From: Alphaproteobacteria bacterium
GTDB taxonomy: Bacteria; Pseudomonadota; Alphaproteobacteria; Sphingomonadales; Sphingomonadaceae
NCBI GenBank assembly: GCA_020249025.1
Contig: JADCGM010000373.1
Location: 1-16,469, forward strand
Direction: 5' to 3'
Length of the DNA: 16,469 bases
The position numbers were made by a program, and so were the translations under genes. A model generated the notes under the pieces. That model was given only the letters and a program-made list of their open reading frames with translations, was not told where the DNA came from and made no database searches. This document shows positions 1-7,185 of this stretch, piece by piece. The stretch's first letter is position 1. Every line of letters begins with the position of its first letter.

Positions 1-102
1 CGGCAGTCGACATCAGATCCGGGCCACGGTGTTGTCCACCCTGCAAAACGACAGGCGACGCCCGCCGGGGGAATGCCCGTGCGACGCGGCGGCGCGTCAT
101 GA
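1..102 (+). CDS. C-terminal tail of an unidentified upstream gene (partial)
   Basis: Frame 1 is open from the window edge to a TGA at 100-102 and would give a 33-residue, Arg/Gly/Pro-rich tail. The stop overlaps the parA start as ATGA, the same junction type seen between the next three genes, which is the main reason to think it is real. In related ICEs a replication-initiator-like gene often lies directly before parA, so that is one possibility, but the tail shows no diagnostic motif. The other two frames are also open here, so the reading frame is uncertain. Confidence 0.35.
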   Translation, partial: RQSTSDPGHGVVHPAKRQATPAGGMPVRRGGAS

Positions 103-737
103 TCGTCGCGCTCCTCAATCAGAAGGGTGGCGTCGGCAAGACGACGCTCACGCTGCATGTCGCCGGCGAATGGGCGAGCAAGGGAAGGCGCGTCCTACTC
201 ATTGACGCGGACCCACAGGGCTCCGCGCTCGATTGGTCCCAGCAGCGGGCACGCGAAGGCCTGCCGCGACTCTTCGGTGTCATCGGCCTGGCGCGGGATA
301 CGCTTCACAGCGAAGCGCCGGAGCTGGCGCGAGACGCCGATCATGTGGTGATCGACGGGCCACCGCGCGTCGCCAGCCTGATGCGGTCCGCGCTGCTTGC
401 CGCCGACCTGGTACTGATCCCCGTGCAGCCATCGCCTTTCGATGGCTGGGCGTCCGCGGAGATGCTCTCGCTGCTGGGCGAGGCGCGGATCTACCGCCCC
501 CAGCTCGCCGCCCGCTTCGTGCTGAATCGCTGCGGAGCGCGAACCGTCATCGCGCGCGAGACGGCCGAGACGCTCGCCGATCACGATCCGCCGGTACTCA
601 CCAGCACCGTCGGCCAGCGCGTCACCTTCGCCGACGCGGCACGCTCCGGCCGCCTGGTCTCCGAGATCAACGAACGCAGCCCCGCTGCGCGCGAGATCAC
701 CGCACTCTGCACTGAGGTCGGGAGGATCGCACCATGA
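99..737 (+). CDS. parA: ParA family ATPase (short, type Ib-like)
   Basis: A cytoplasmic deviant-Walker ATPase of the ParA/MinD superfamily, which moves or positions DNA by ATP-driven binding to the nucleoid. The deviant Walker A motif KGGVGKTT is at residues 9-16, with the signature lysine of KGGxxKT. The A' motif IDADPQGSALDW follows near residue 35 and the Walker B segment VVIDGPP near residue 83. At 212 aa with no N-terminal HTH domain it is a small ParA like ParF, not a P1/SopA type. The start ATG overlaps the upstream stop, and its own stop overlaps the next gene (ATGA). No good Shine-Dalgarno is visible, which fits coupled translation. It probably stabilises the element or its excised circle; that role is inferred from family and location. 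Confidence 0.9.
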   Translation: MIVALLNQKGGVGKTTLTLHVAGEWASKGRRVLLIDADPQGSALDWSQQRAREGLPRLFGVIGLARDTLHSEAPELARDADHVVIDGPPRVASLMRSALLAADLVLIPVQPSPFDGWASAEMLSLLGEARIYRPQLAARFVLNRCGARTVIARETAETLADHDPPVLTSTVGQRVTFADAARSGRLVSEINERSPAAREITALCTEVGRIAP

Positions 738-988
738 CGGAGCGGCCCCACAAACGCGCCTTCACTGCACGTCCAGCCGATCCAGAGAGCTGGGTGAAAG
801 CCCCCAATCCGCGGCACCCGCGCGGCGGCGACACCGCCACCTTCACCGCGCGCCTCACCATCGACGTCACGCCCGACATGCGTGGCCAGATCAAGATCGC
901 CGCGTTTCAGCGTGGGGTCACCGTCGCCGACATGCTGCGCGAGCTACTCGCCCGCGAGTTTCCCCCAACCGATGGAGCAACGCCATGA
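734..988 (+). CDS. small protein with ribbon-helix-helix-like C-terminus, probable ParA partner
   Basis: 84 aa. The first 35 residues are basic, proline-rich and probably disordered. From about residue 38 there is a strand-like segment (ATFTARLTIDVT) followed by two predicted helices (PDMRGQIKIAAFQRG and VADMLRELLAREF). This is the pattern of RHH DNA-binding dimers such as ParG, Omega and CopG. It overlaps parA by 4 bases and DUF2840 by 4 bases. A small ParA followed by a small RHH protein with a flexible N-terminus is the arrangement of ParF/ParG systems, where the RHH protein binds the centromere and its tail stimulates the ATPase. Assignment as the centromere-binding partner is inference. 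I recognise no named family with certainty. Confidence 0.7.
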   Translation: MTERPHKRAFTARPADPESWVKAPNPRHPRGGDTATFTARLTIDVTPDMRGQIKIAAFQRGVTVADMLRELLAREFPPTDGATP

Positions 989-1491
989 ACGGCGCAGCCG
1001 ACTTGCGTCGCGCCGCGACGCCGAACGTCGCCGGCCTGACCCATGTCGAGCTGACCTGGATCGAGAAAAGGATCGAATATTGGATCCGGTTCGGACAGGA
1101 GGTCCACGAACAGATTCTCGACCGCCGCCGGCGCGTCGTCAGCTTCCCGCCCCACAGCGTTTTCGCGCTTGTCCGCTGGGCGTCCAACGACTTCGGAACG
1201 GTCCTCTCGCGCATCGACATCGTGCGCGCGGTTTCGCCGGGCGAACCCTATCAGACGTTGCCCTTCGTGCGCCCCGGCGGCGACATTCTGCTGAAGGCCG
1301 AGAGCTGGCGACACGTCGAGCGCGTCCTGCAGATCGTCGACGCGATCGAGTCCAGCGGCATCAATCCCGCCGAGGTCTCGCCGCACCATTGGCGCCACGT
1401 TCATAACCGGCTCGTCGCCGGCCAGGAACCGCGCAACTACACCGCGCAGCAGCACCGGGCCATCCTCTTGCGCCGAAGGGTCGAGCCATGA
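985..1491 (+). CDS. DUF2840 domain protein
   Basis: A 168-aa soluble protein matching what I know of the DUF2840 family: an N-terminal THVELTWIEKRIEYWIRFG segment and a central FALVRWASNDFGTVLSRIDI segment. It has no signal peptide, no membrane helix and no recognisable catalytic motif. Homologues occur almost only in alpha- and betaproteobacterial ICEs and conjugative plasmids, between parA and traF as here. It overlaps its upstream neighbour by ATGA and traF by ATGA, so it is very likely made together with them. Its function is unknown. The constant position suggests a role in transfer or maintenance rather than cargo. Confidence 0.85.
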   Translation: MNGAADLRRAATPNVAGLTHVELTWIEKRIEYWIRFGQEVHEQILDRRRRVVSFPPHSVFALVRWASNDFGTVLSRIDIVRAVSPGEPYQTLPFVRPGGDILLKAESWRHVERVLQIVDAIESSGINPAEVSPHHWRHVHNRLVAGQEPRNYTAQQHRAILLRRRVEP

Positions 1492-2033
1492 CCCGCTTCG
1501 GCTACGTCATCACGACGTACTTCACCGTGATGCTGATCGGTGGCCTGTCCTTCATCCACATCACGCCCCGGCTGATCTGGAACGCGTCCGCCAGCACGCC
1601 GATCGGACTCTATTCGCTCGACCGGTCGCCACGCCTTCAAGTGACTGACCTCGTCGCCGTGGACGCCCCTGAGCCGCTCGCATCGTTCCTCGCCGAGCGT
1701 GGCTACGTGCCGCGCGGCGTCCCCCTCATGAAACGCGTCGCCGCCCTTCCCGGCCAGCAGGTCTGCCGCACCGGCGCACACGTCACCGTCGATGGCGTCG
1801 CGATGGGTGAAGCGCTGACGCGCGACCGTCTCGGCCGCCATCTGCCCGTCTGGCAGGGCTGCCGGCGCATCGCCGACGGCGAGATCTTCCTCATGAACTG
1901 GTCCGTCGAGGACAGCCTCGACGGGCGCTACTTCGGTCCGATTTCCACCCGCTCGATCATCGGCCGCGCAACGCCTGTGTGGACCGATGAAGACGGCGGC
2001 GGCCGCTTCCAATGGCGCGCCGCGACGCGGTGA
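1488..2033 (+). CDS. traF: TraF-like S26 signal peptidase of the conjugation system
   Basis: 181 aa, a serine peptidase of family S26 anchored by one N-terminal membrane helix (about residues 5-25). The nucleophile is Ser36 in ASTPIGLY, the TraF version of the SMxPT/SMxP box. The general base is Lys82 in LMKRVAALPG. In RP4, TraF trims and cyclises the TrbC prepilin and so is essential for pilus formation. The substrate here would be the TrbC encoded further along the window. A late NWSVEDSLDGRYFGPI segment corresponds to the conserved SxDSRYFG box, with Leu-Asp-Gly in place of the usual Ser-Arg. It starts within the DUF2840 stop (ATGA). 45 bases separate it from the DUF736 gene. Confidence 0.93.
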   Translation: MTRFGYVITTYFTVMLIGGLSFIHITPRLIWNASASTPIGLYSLDRSPRLQVTDLVAVDAPEPLASFLAERGYVPRGVPLMKRVAALPGQQVCRTGAHVTVDGVAMGEALTRDRLGRHLPVWQGCRRIADGEIFLMNWSVEDSLDGRYFGPISTRSIIGRATPVWTDEDGGGRFQWRAATR

Positions 2034-2078
2034 ACGACGCGCCTATCCGACCTCACCGCACAGCAAAGGAGTCTTCCC

Positions 2079-2414
2079 ATGCCGCAGATCGGCGAATTCA
2101 CCCGCACGAAGAACGGCTACGCCGGCCACATCCGCACGCTCTCGCTCGACGCCGAAATCGTGCTCGTCCCCGCCGAGCACACCGACGCTGAGAACGCGCC
2201 GGACTACCGTGTTCACCACGGCAGCGATGACGGCCCCGAGATCGGCGCCGGATGGAAACGCACCGGTGAGAAAGCCGGCGACTACGTCTCCCTGCAGATC
2301 GACGATCCCACCTTGGCCCAGCCAATCCGCGCCAATCTGTTCCAATCGGCCGAAGACAAATCCGCCTGGAATCTGCACTGGAACCGCCCGCCCAAGCGCG
2401 GCGAGCGGGACTGA
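2079..2414 (+). CDS. DUF736 domain protein
   Basis: 111 aa, a clear DUF736 member: MPQIGEFTRTKNGYAGHIRT at the start, then ENAPDYRVHH, GAGWKRTGEKAGDYVSLQI and PIRANLF. It is short, probably all-beta and soluble, with no signal peptide. The start is supported by AAGGAG at 2066-2071, the best Shine-Dalgarno in this part of the window, about 7 bases before the ATG. It may therefore be translated more strongly than its coupled neighbours. DUF736 genes are common next to traF and relaxase genes in rhizobial and sphingomonad plasmids and ICEs. No biochemical function is established to my knowledge. Its place just before the transglycosylase and oriT suggests a transfer-related role. Confidence 0.92.
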   Translation: MPQIGEFTRTKNGYAGHIRTLSLDAEIVLVPAEHTDAENAPDYRVHHGSDDGPEIGAGWKRTGEKAGDYVSLQIDDPTLAQPIRANLFQSAEDKSAWNLHWNRPPKRGERD

Positions 2415-2417
2415 ACG

Positions 2418-3179
2418 ATGTCCGGCCCGCGCCATCAAGCTGTCGTCGGGCGGCCAAGCGCCGTCCGACTGACATGCCTCCTTCTCCTTTCCGGCCTGCT
2501 GCTCGCCGTGCCGTTTAACGCCACAGCGAGCGCGCAGAACCCACCGGGCACGCGGACGGCGACGGCCCATCCGTTCGCCGCCTACATTGAAGAGGCCGCA
2601 CGGCGCTTCCGCATCCCGGCCGCGTGGATTCGCGCCGTCATGCGCGCGGAAAGCGCCGGCGATGTGCGCGCGATCTCCTCTGCCGGGGCGATGGGCTTGA
2701 TGCAGATCATGCCTGCTACCTGGGCGGAGCTGCGCGTCCGCCATGGTCTCGGGCGAAACCCATACGATCCGCGCGACAATATATTGGCTGGCGCAGCTTA
2801 CTTGCGCGAGATGCATGATCGCTACGGTTCGCCGGGGTTTCTTGCAGCCTACAATGCGGGGCCAGGGCGCTACGAAGAATATCTCGCGGGCCGCCCGTTG
2901 CCGGCCGAGACCCGCGCCTATGTGGCCGCATTGATCCCTTCCTTCGGCGGCGGTGACCTGCCGGGTGCAACCACCGTCGCCGCGGCTGATCCTCGCGCCT
3001 GGACTCGCGCGCCGCTGTTCATCACGCGCGCCAACAACGTGACCAGCGTCGATCCAGCGCAGGCGGAAAGCACTCCGGACGACGCTCTGGCAGCAACTCG
3101 GGCGCGCGAGACTTCCGCGATCGTCCCGCAATCCTCGGGCCTGTTCGTGGCGCGCTCGGATGGCGGAGGCCCGCGATGA
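2418..3179 (+). CDS. lytic transglycosylase (VirB1/TrbN-like, SLT domain)
   Basis: 253 aa. A basic N-terminus and hydrophobic stretch (about residues 17-37) ending in NATASA form a signal peptide, so the enzyme acts in the periplasm. The SLT domain runs from about residue 52 to 175. Catalytic Glu78 sits in MRAESAGD, followed by SSAGAMGLMQIMPATW, NPYDPRDNILAGAAYLREM and AAYNAGPGRYEEY, all hallmarks of family 1 transglycosylases. It cleaves peptidoglycan glycan strands to open space for the conjugation channel, the role of VirB1 in Ti systems and TrbN in RP4. The C-terminal 80 residues are low-complexity and lack a domain. The gene follows DUF736 by 3 bases. Confidence 0.93.
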   Translation: MSGPRHQAVVGRPSAVRLTCLLLLSGLLLAVPFNATASAQNPPGTRTATAHPFAAYIEEAARRFRIPAAWIRAVMRAESAGDVRAISSAGAMGLMQIMPATWAELRVRHGLGRNPYDPRDNILAGAAYLREMHDRYGSPGFLAAYNAGPGRYEEYLAGRPLPAETRAYVAALIPSFGGGDLPGATTVAAADPRAWTRAPLFITRANNVTSVDPAQAESTPDDALAATRARETSAIVPQSSGLFVARSDGGGPR

Positions 3180-3252
3180 CGGCGCTTCGTTCGGATCGCG
3201 GTCTGGCGGGCTCCAGCGCATCATGGAGTGCGTGGAGGGGGAAGCAGGACAA

Positions 3253-3308
3253 CACAACCGCACGATGGCAGGATAAAGGGGCGCGATGTGCGCCTCGGTT
3301 CGGTTGTG
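3253..3308. repeat. spaced inverted repeat and hairpin around the nic core
   Basis: CACAACCG at 3253-3260 is the perfect reverse complement of CGGTTGTG at 3301-3308; extended to 10 bases it matches 9 of 10. The arms enclose the nic-like core. Inside them GGCGC (3280-3284) and GCGCC (3290-3294) form a 5-bp stem with a 5-base loop. Such repeats near nic usually bind relaxosome accessory proteins (RP4 TraJ is an example) or the relaxase. Confidence 0.65.
3266..3275 (-). other. nic-like core (T-DNA border / IncP nic match)
   Basis: The + strand reads TGGCAGGATA, identical to the first ten bases of the Agrobacterium T-DNA border core (TGGCAGGATATAT). The - strand reads TATCCTGCCA, and its first nine bases equal the RP4 nic core TATCCTGCC. 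By analogy the cut would be on the - strand after TATCCTG, between positions 3269 and 3268. This is recognition by motif; cleavage here has not been shown. Confidence 0.7.
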
Positions 3309-3342
3309 CTTTTTCAATGGCTTACGCTGCGAATTCGCGAGG

Positions 3343-3359
3343 TGCGCCTGTTCGGCGCA
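3343..3359. repeat. short perfect hairpin in the oriT gap
   Basis: TGCGCC (3343-3348) and GGCGCA (3354-3359) pair perfectly around a 5-base loop TGTTC. A 10-bp palindrome GCGAATTCGC lies just before it at 3329-3338. No T-run follows, so this is not a standard terminator. It may be a protein-binding element of oriT or of the relaxase promoter. Confidence 0.5.
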
Positions 3360-3423
3360 GCCTGCGGCTCCGGCGATTTCATAAGCAAATCAGCGCTATC
3401 GCGCGATGTGCGGTCTTGCCGCC

Positions 3424-5163
3424 ATGAGCGACGACAACGATTTCCGCGTCCGGCCAGGCCGCATCCGATCGACCAGCGCGCAGCGCGCGAGGCCGTTCAT
3501 CGCCCAAGCCTTGGCCGCCGCCCAGCGCGCCGGCGGCTCGGTCTCCCGCAAGGGGACGATCGGCCCGAACCACCGCTCCCGGTTCGGCCGGGGCCAGCGC
3601 GCATCAGTGCAGGCCAATCGGTTCATCACGTCCCGCTCGCGCGGCGCCGTCGTCAAGGCGCGTGTCGTCCGTCACGGCGGACGGAGCGCGCCGCTCGCGA
3701 CCCACCTGAACTATCTGGGCCGCGAGGGCGTCACCCGGGACGGAGAGAAGGCCCGGCTGTTCGGGCCTGGCGCCGATGACGCTGATCCGAAGGCGTTCGC
3801 GGAACGGTGCGAGGATGACCGGCATCATTTCCGGTTCATCGTCTCGCCGGACGACGCCGTGGAGATGTCAGACCTCAAGACCTTCGCCCGCGATTTGGTC
3901 GGCCAGATGGAGAAGGACCTCGGCACCAAGCTCGAATGGGTCGCCGTCGATCACTGGAATACCGAACATCCGCACGTCCATTTAATTGTGCGTGGCGTGC
4001 GCGAGGATGGCGAAAACCTCGTCATCTCCCGCGACTATATCAAGGAAGGCATGCGTGATCGGGCGCGGGATCTGATCACGCAGGAATTGGGGCCGCGCAC
4101 GGATCACGAGATCCGTCGCACCCTGGAACGTCAGATCGACACCGAGCGCTGGACCAACCTCGATCGGCAGCTCGCACGCGACGGCTATCGCACCGGCGTC
4201 ATCGACCTCGCGCCACATCCCAACCGCCAGCCCGACGAATTTCATGCGCTCAAGGTCGGGCGCCTTCGCAAACTGGAATCGCTCGGGCTTGCCGACCAGG
4301 TCGGCCCCGGCCAGTGGACTGTTTCCGAAAATGCCGAGACGACGCTGCGCGAGCTCGGCGAACGCGGCGACATCATCAAGCGCATCCATCGCGGCCTTTC
4401 AGAACACAGCATCGAACGCGGCGCGTCCAACTATGTGCTCGCCGGGGAAAGTCTGGACGATCCTGTGGTCGGCCGGCTGGTCGCCCGCGGTCTCGACGAT
4501 GAGCTGAAGGGTACAGCCTATGCCGTGGTCGACGGCATGGACGGCCGCACCCATCACATCAAGCTGCCCGATCTCGACGCCGCCGGCGATAGCGCGCCCG
4601 GCTCAATCGTCGAGCTGCGCAGGTTCGACGACGCGAAGGGGCAGCGTCGCGTCGCGATGGCGGTCCGATCAGACCTCACCATCGAGCAGCAGATCACCGC
4701 GACCGGCGCCACCTGGCTTGATCGACAGGCGATCGCCCGCGAGCCGGTTGCGCTCGGTGGCGGGGGCTTCGGCGCGGAGGTGCGCGACGCCCTGGACCGG
4801 CGCGCCGAACACCTGATTGGGCGAGGTCTGGCCGAACGTCAGAACCGCGGCGTCAGCTTCAGCCGCAACCTGATCGAGACGCTCCGCCGGCGCGAGCTGG
4901 ACGCCGTGGGCGCCAAGATCGCGGCAGAGAGCGGCCGCCCATTCAACAAGCCCGCGGCGGGGGAATACGTCGCTGGCGCCTACCAGCGGCGCATCGCGCT
5001 CGCCTCCGGCCGCTTCGCGATGATCGATGACGGCCTCGGCTTCCAGCTCGTGCCCTGGTCGCCCTCACTCGAAAAGAAACTCGGCCGGCATGTCTCCGGT
5101 CTCGCGCGCAGCGATGGCGGCATCGACTGGAGCTTCGGCCGAAAGCGGGGGCTCGGCCTGTGA
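3424..5163 (+). CDS. rlxS: relaxase, MOBP/RlxS type with DUF3363 C-terminus
   Basis: 579 aa from ATG 3424 (MSDDNDF); an in-frame ATG at 3406 would add six residues but RlxS-type relaxases commonly begin MSDD. It nicks oriT and stays bound to the 5' end as pilot protein. After a basic 65-residue N-terminus comes the relaxase domain: probable catalytic Tyr97 in HLNYLGREG, then HHFRFIVSPDD from residue 134, and the metal-binding motif HWNTEHPHVH at residues 177-186 with His182, His184 and His186. From about residue 230 to the end the protein matches DUF3363, a common C-terminal half of VirD2/TraI-like relaxases in these ICEs. The stop is 31 bases before traG. No frameshift or truncation is visible. 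Confidence 0.93.
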   Translation: MSDDNDFRVRPGRIRSTSAQRARPFIAQALAAAQRAGGSVSRKGTIGPNHRSRFGRGQRASVQANRFITSRSRGAVVKARVVRHGGRSAPLATHLNYLGREGVTRDGEKARLFGPGADDADPKAFAERCEDDRHHFRFIVSPDDAVEMSDLKTFARDLVGQMEKDLGTKLEWVAVDHWNTEHPHVHLIVRGVREDGENLVISRDYIKEGMRDRARDLITQELGPRTDHEIRRTLERQIDTERWTNLDRQLARDGYRTGVIDLAPHPNRQPDEFHALKVGRLRKLESLGLADQVGPGQWTVSENAETTLRELGERGDIIKRIHRGLSEHSIERGASNYVLAGESLDDPVVGRLVARGLDDELKGTAYAVVDGMDGRTHHIKLPDLDAAGDSAPGSIVELRRFDDAKGQRRVAMAVRSDLTIEQQITATGATWLDRQAIAREPVALGGGGFGAEVRDALDRRAEHLIGRGLAERQNRGVSFSRNLIETLRRRELDAVGAKIAAESGRPFNKPAAGEYVAGAYQRRIALASGRFAMIDDGLGFQLVPWSPSLEKKLGRHVSGLARSDGGIDWSFGRKRGLGL

Positions 5164-5194
5164 TCACCGCTCCTTATTAAGAAAGGACTCCGCC

Positions 5195-7183
5195 ATGTCG
5201 GCCACCAAGATTCTGTGGGGGCAGATTCTCGTCGTTTCCCTGATCGTCCTCGCGACGACCTGGACCGCGACGCAGTGGACGGCGTGGCAACTCGGCTTCC
5301 AGCCGCAGCTCGGCAGGCCATGGTTCGAGCTGTTCGGCTGGCCGGTCTATTATCCGCCGGCCTTCTTCTGGTGGTGGTACTTCTACGACGCCTATGCGCC
5401 TTCGGTCTTCGTTGGGGGGGCCTACATCGCTGCGTCAGGCGGCTTCATTGCCATCGCGGTCGCCATCGGCATGTCGGTCTGGCGCGGGCGCGAAGCCAAG
5501 AATGTCGAGACCTACGGCTCGGCGCGGTGGGCGCGAGCCGACGAGGTGCGGGCTGCCGGCCTGCTTGGGCCCGATGGCGCGGTGCTCGGCAGGTTCGAAG
5601 GCGCCTATCTGCGCCATGACGGCCCTGAGCATGTGCTCTGTTTCGCGCCGACGCGCTCCGGCAAGGGCGTCGGCCTCGTCGTGCCATCGCTGCTGACCTG
5701 GCCTGGCTCCGCTATCGTTCACGACATCAAAGGCGAGAACTGGCAGCTCACCGCCGGCTTCCGCGCCCGACACGGCCGGGTGCTGCTGTTCGACCCGACC
5801 AACGCCAACTCATCCGCCTACAACCCGCTGCTCGAAGTCCGTCGTGGCGAATGGGAAGTGCGCGACGTTCAAAACATCGCCGACATCCTGGTCGATCCGG
5901 AAGGGAGTTTGGAACGCCGCAATCATTGGGAGAAGACGTCCCACGCGCTGCTGGTCGGCGCCATCCTACACGTTCTATACGCCGAGACCGACAAGACGCT
6001 CGCCGGCGTCGCCGCGTTCCTATCCGATCCGAAGCGGCCGATCGAGTCGACGCTCGCGGCCATGATGAAGACCGCACATCTCGGCGAAGCGGGTCCACAT
6101 CCCGTCATCGCCTCGGCCGCGCGCGAGCTGCTGAACAAATCCGACAACGAGCGGTCGGGCGTCTTGTCGACCGCGATGTCGTTTCTCGGCCTCTATCGCG
6201 ATCCGGTTGTGGCCGAAGTAACTCGCCGCTGCGATTGGCGCATCACCGACATTGTCGGCGGGACGCGACCATCGACCCTGTATCTCGTTGTTCCCCCATC
6301 CGACATCGCGCGCACCAAGCCGTTGATCCGCCTGATCCTCAATCAGATCGGACGCCGATTGACGGAGGATCTCAACGCCAAAGGCAGGCGGCATCGGCTG
6401 CTGCTCATGCTCGACGAGTTTCCCGCGCTCGGGCGCCTCGACTTCTTCGAGAGTGCCTTGGCGTTCATGGCGGGCTATGGGCTGAAGAGCTTCCTCATCG
6501 CACAATCGCTGAACCAGATCGAGAAAGCCTATGGCCCGAACAACTCGATCCTCGACAACTGCCATGTCCGCGTCAGCTTCGCGACCAATGACGAGCGGAC
6601 GGCCAAGCGCGTGTCGGATGCGCTTGGCACCGCGACCGAGATGCGGGCAATGCGGAACTATGCCGGGCACAGGCTGAGCCCATGGCTCGGCCATCTGATG
6701 GTGTCGCGATCGGAGACCGCGCGCCCGCTGCTGACGCCGGGCGAGGTGATGCAGCTCCCACCCGCCGACGAGATCGTCATGGTTTCCGGAACGCCGCCGA
6801 TCCGCGCGAAGAAGGCGCGCTACTTCGAGGATCGTCGGTTTCAGGAACGCATCCTGCCACCGCCGGCGCTGGCAAAGACAGCGGCGGCAAAGTCGGACGA
6901 CTGGAGCAAGATGCCGCTGCCGCCGCGGCCGGAGATCGAGGGCGCCGCCGCAAAGGATGGCCAGGGCGACGACGAGGATCCGACCGGCTCGGAACGCCGC
7001 CACCAGCCCGAGCTGAACAAGGCCGGGACCGTCGAGAAGAAGGCGCCGATCAACAACGAGTTCGACCTCGATGGTCCCGACGACGCCGATGACGACGCCG
7101 CGCGCGCACGCCGGCTGAACCAGGTGATGCAGGGCATCGCGCGGCAGGTCTCGCTCGATCCCAACGATGGGATGGACCTCTGA
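5195..7183 (+). CDS. traG: conjugal transfer coupling protein TraG (VirD4 family)
   Basis: 662 aa. I chose ATG 5195 (MSATKILWG) because GAAAGGA at 5181-5187 precedes it; the frame is open further upstream but that part overlaps rlxS and looks unlike TraG. Inner-membrane hexameric ATPase that hands the relaxase-DNA complex to the Trb channel. The N-terminus has membrane helices at about residues 6-28 and 68-92, with an aromatic periplasmic stretch (AFFWWWYFYDAY) between. Walker A TRSGKGVG has Lys157 and Walker B LLLMLDEFPALG has Asp407-Glu408. The last 110 residues are a charged linker rich in Asp and Glu with a short helix at the end, possibly a substrate-docking tail. The stop is 2 bases from the next start. 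Confidence 0.95.
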   Translation: MSATKILWGQILVVSLIVLATTWTATQWTAWQLGFQPQLGRPWFELFGWPVYYPPAFFWWWYFYDAYAPSVFVGGAYIAASGGFIAIAVAIGMSVWRGREAKNVETYGSARWARADEVRAAGLLGPDGAVLGRFEGAYLRHDGPEHVLCFAPTRSGKGVGLVVPSLLTWPGSAIVHDIKGENWQLTAGFRARHGRVLLFDPTNANSSAYNPLLEVRRGEWEVRDVQNIADILVDPEGSLERRNHWEKTSHALLVGAILHVLYAETDKTLAGVAAFLSDPKRPIESTLAAMMKTAHLGEAGPHPVIASAARELLNKSDNERSGVLSTAMSFLGLYRDPVVAEVTRRCDWRITDIVGGTRPSTLYLVVPPSDIARTKPLIRLILNQIGRRLTEDLNAKGRRHRLLLMLDEFPALGRLDFFESALAFMAGYGLKSFLIAQSLNQIEKAYGPNNSILDNCHVRVSFATNDERTAKRVSDALGTATEMRAMRNYAGHRLSPWLGHLMVSRSETARPLLTPGEVMQLPPADEIVMVSGTPPIRAKKARYFEDRRFQERILPPPALAKTAAAKSDDWSKMPLPPRPEIEGAAAKDGQGDDEDPTGSERRHQPELNKAGTVEKKAPINNEFDLDGPDDADDDAARARRLNQVMQGIARQVSLDPNDGMDL

Positions 7184-7185
7184 GC

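Larger units (their letters stand above)
3180..3423 (+). other. oriT: gene-free gap with probable origin of transfer (oriT)
   Basis: 244 bases without a convincing gene between the transglycosylase and the relaxase. It holds a nic-like core (3266-3275) flanked by an inverted repeat (CACAACCG at 3253-3260, CGGTTGTG at 3301-3308), a 5-bp hairpin at 3280-3294, a 6-bp hairpin at 3343-3359 and two copies of GCGCGATGTGCG (3281-3292 and 3401-3412). MOBP relaxases usually cut an oriT next to their own gene, which fits. The T-rich stretch near 3310 is one of the few less GC-rich patches. The relaxase promoter, if separate, should also lie here, but I cannot point to a clear -35/-10 pair. Confidence 0.7.

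Noticed and set aside
2043..3317. 424-residue - strand frame opposite DUF736 and the transglycosylase
   Set aside because: It is a shadow of two well-supported + strand genes and also crosses the oriT candidate. The composition is Arg/Gly/Ala-rich with no motif.
3176..3427. 83-residue + strand frame across the gap before the relaxase
   Set aside because: It covers the nic-like core and repeats, has an Arg/Ser/Ala-rich composition typical of chance frames in GC-rich DNA and matches no family I know. Its ATGA overlap with the transglycosylase stop is the only point in its favour.
5027..5194. Upstream extension of the traG frame by 56 residues
   Set aside because: It overlaps the end of rlxS, has a Ser/Arg/Ala-rich shadow composition and the good ribosome binding site is at 5181-5187, just before ATG 5195.
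6020..7003. 327-residue - strand frame opposite traG
   Set aside because: Antisense shadow of an intact TraG; no motif or ribosome binding site.
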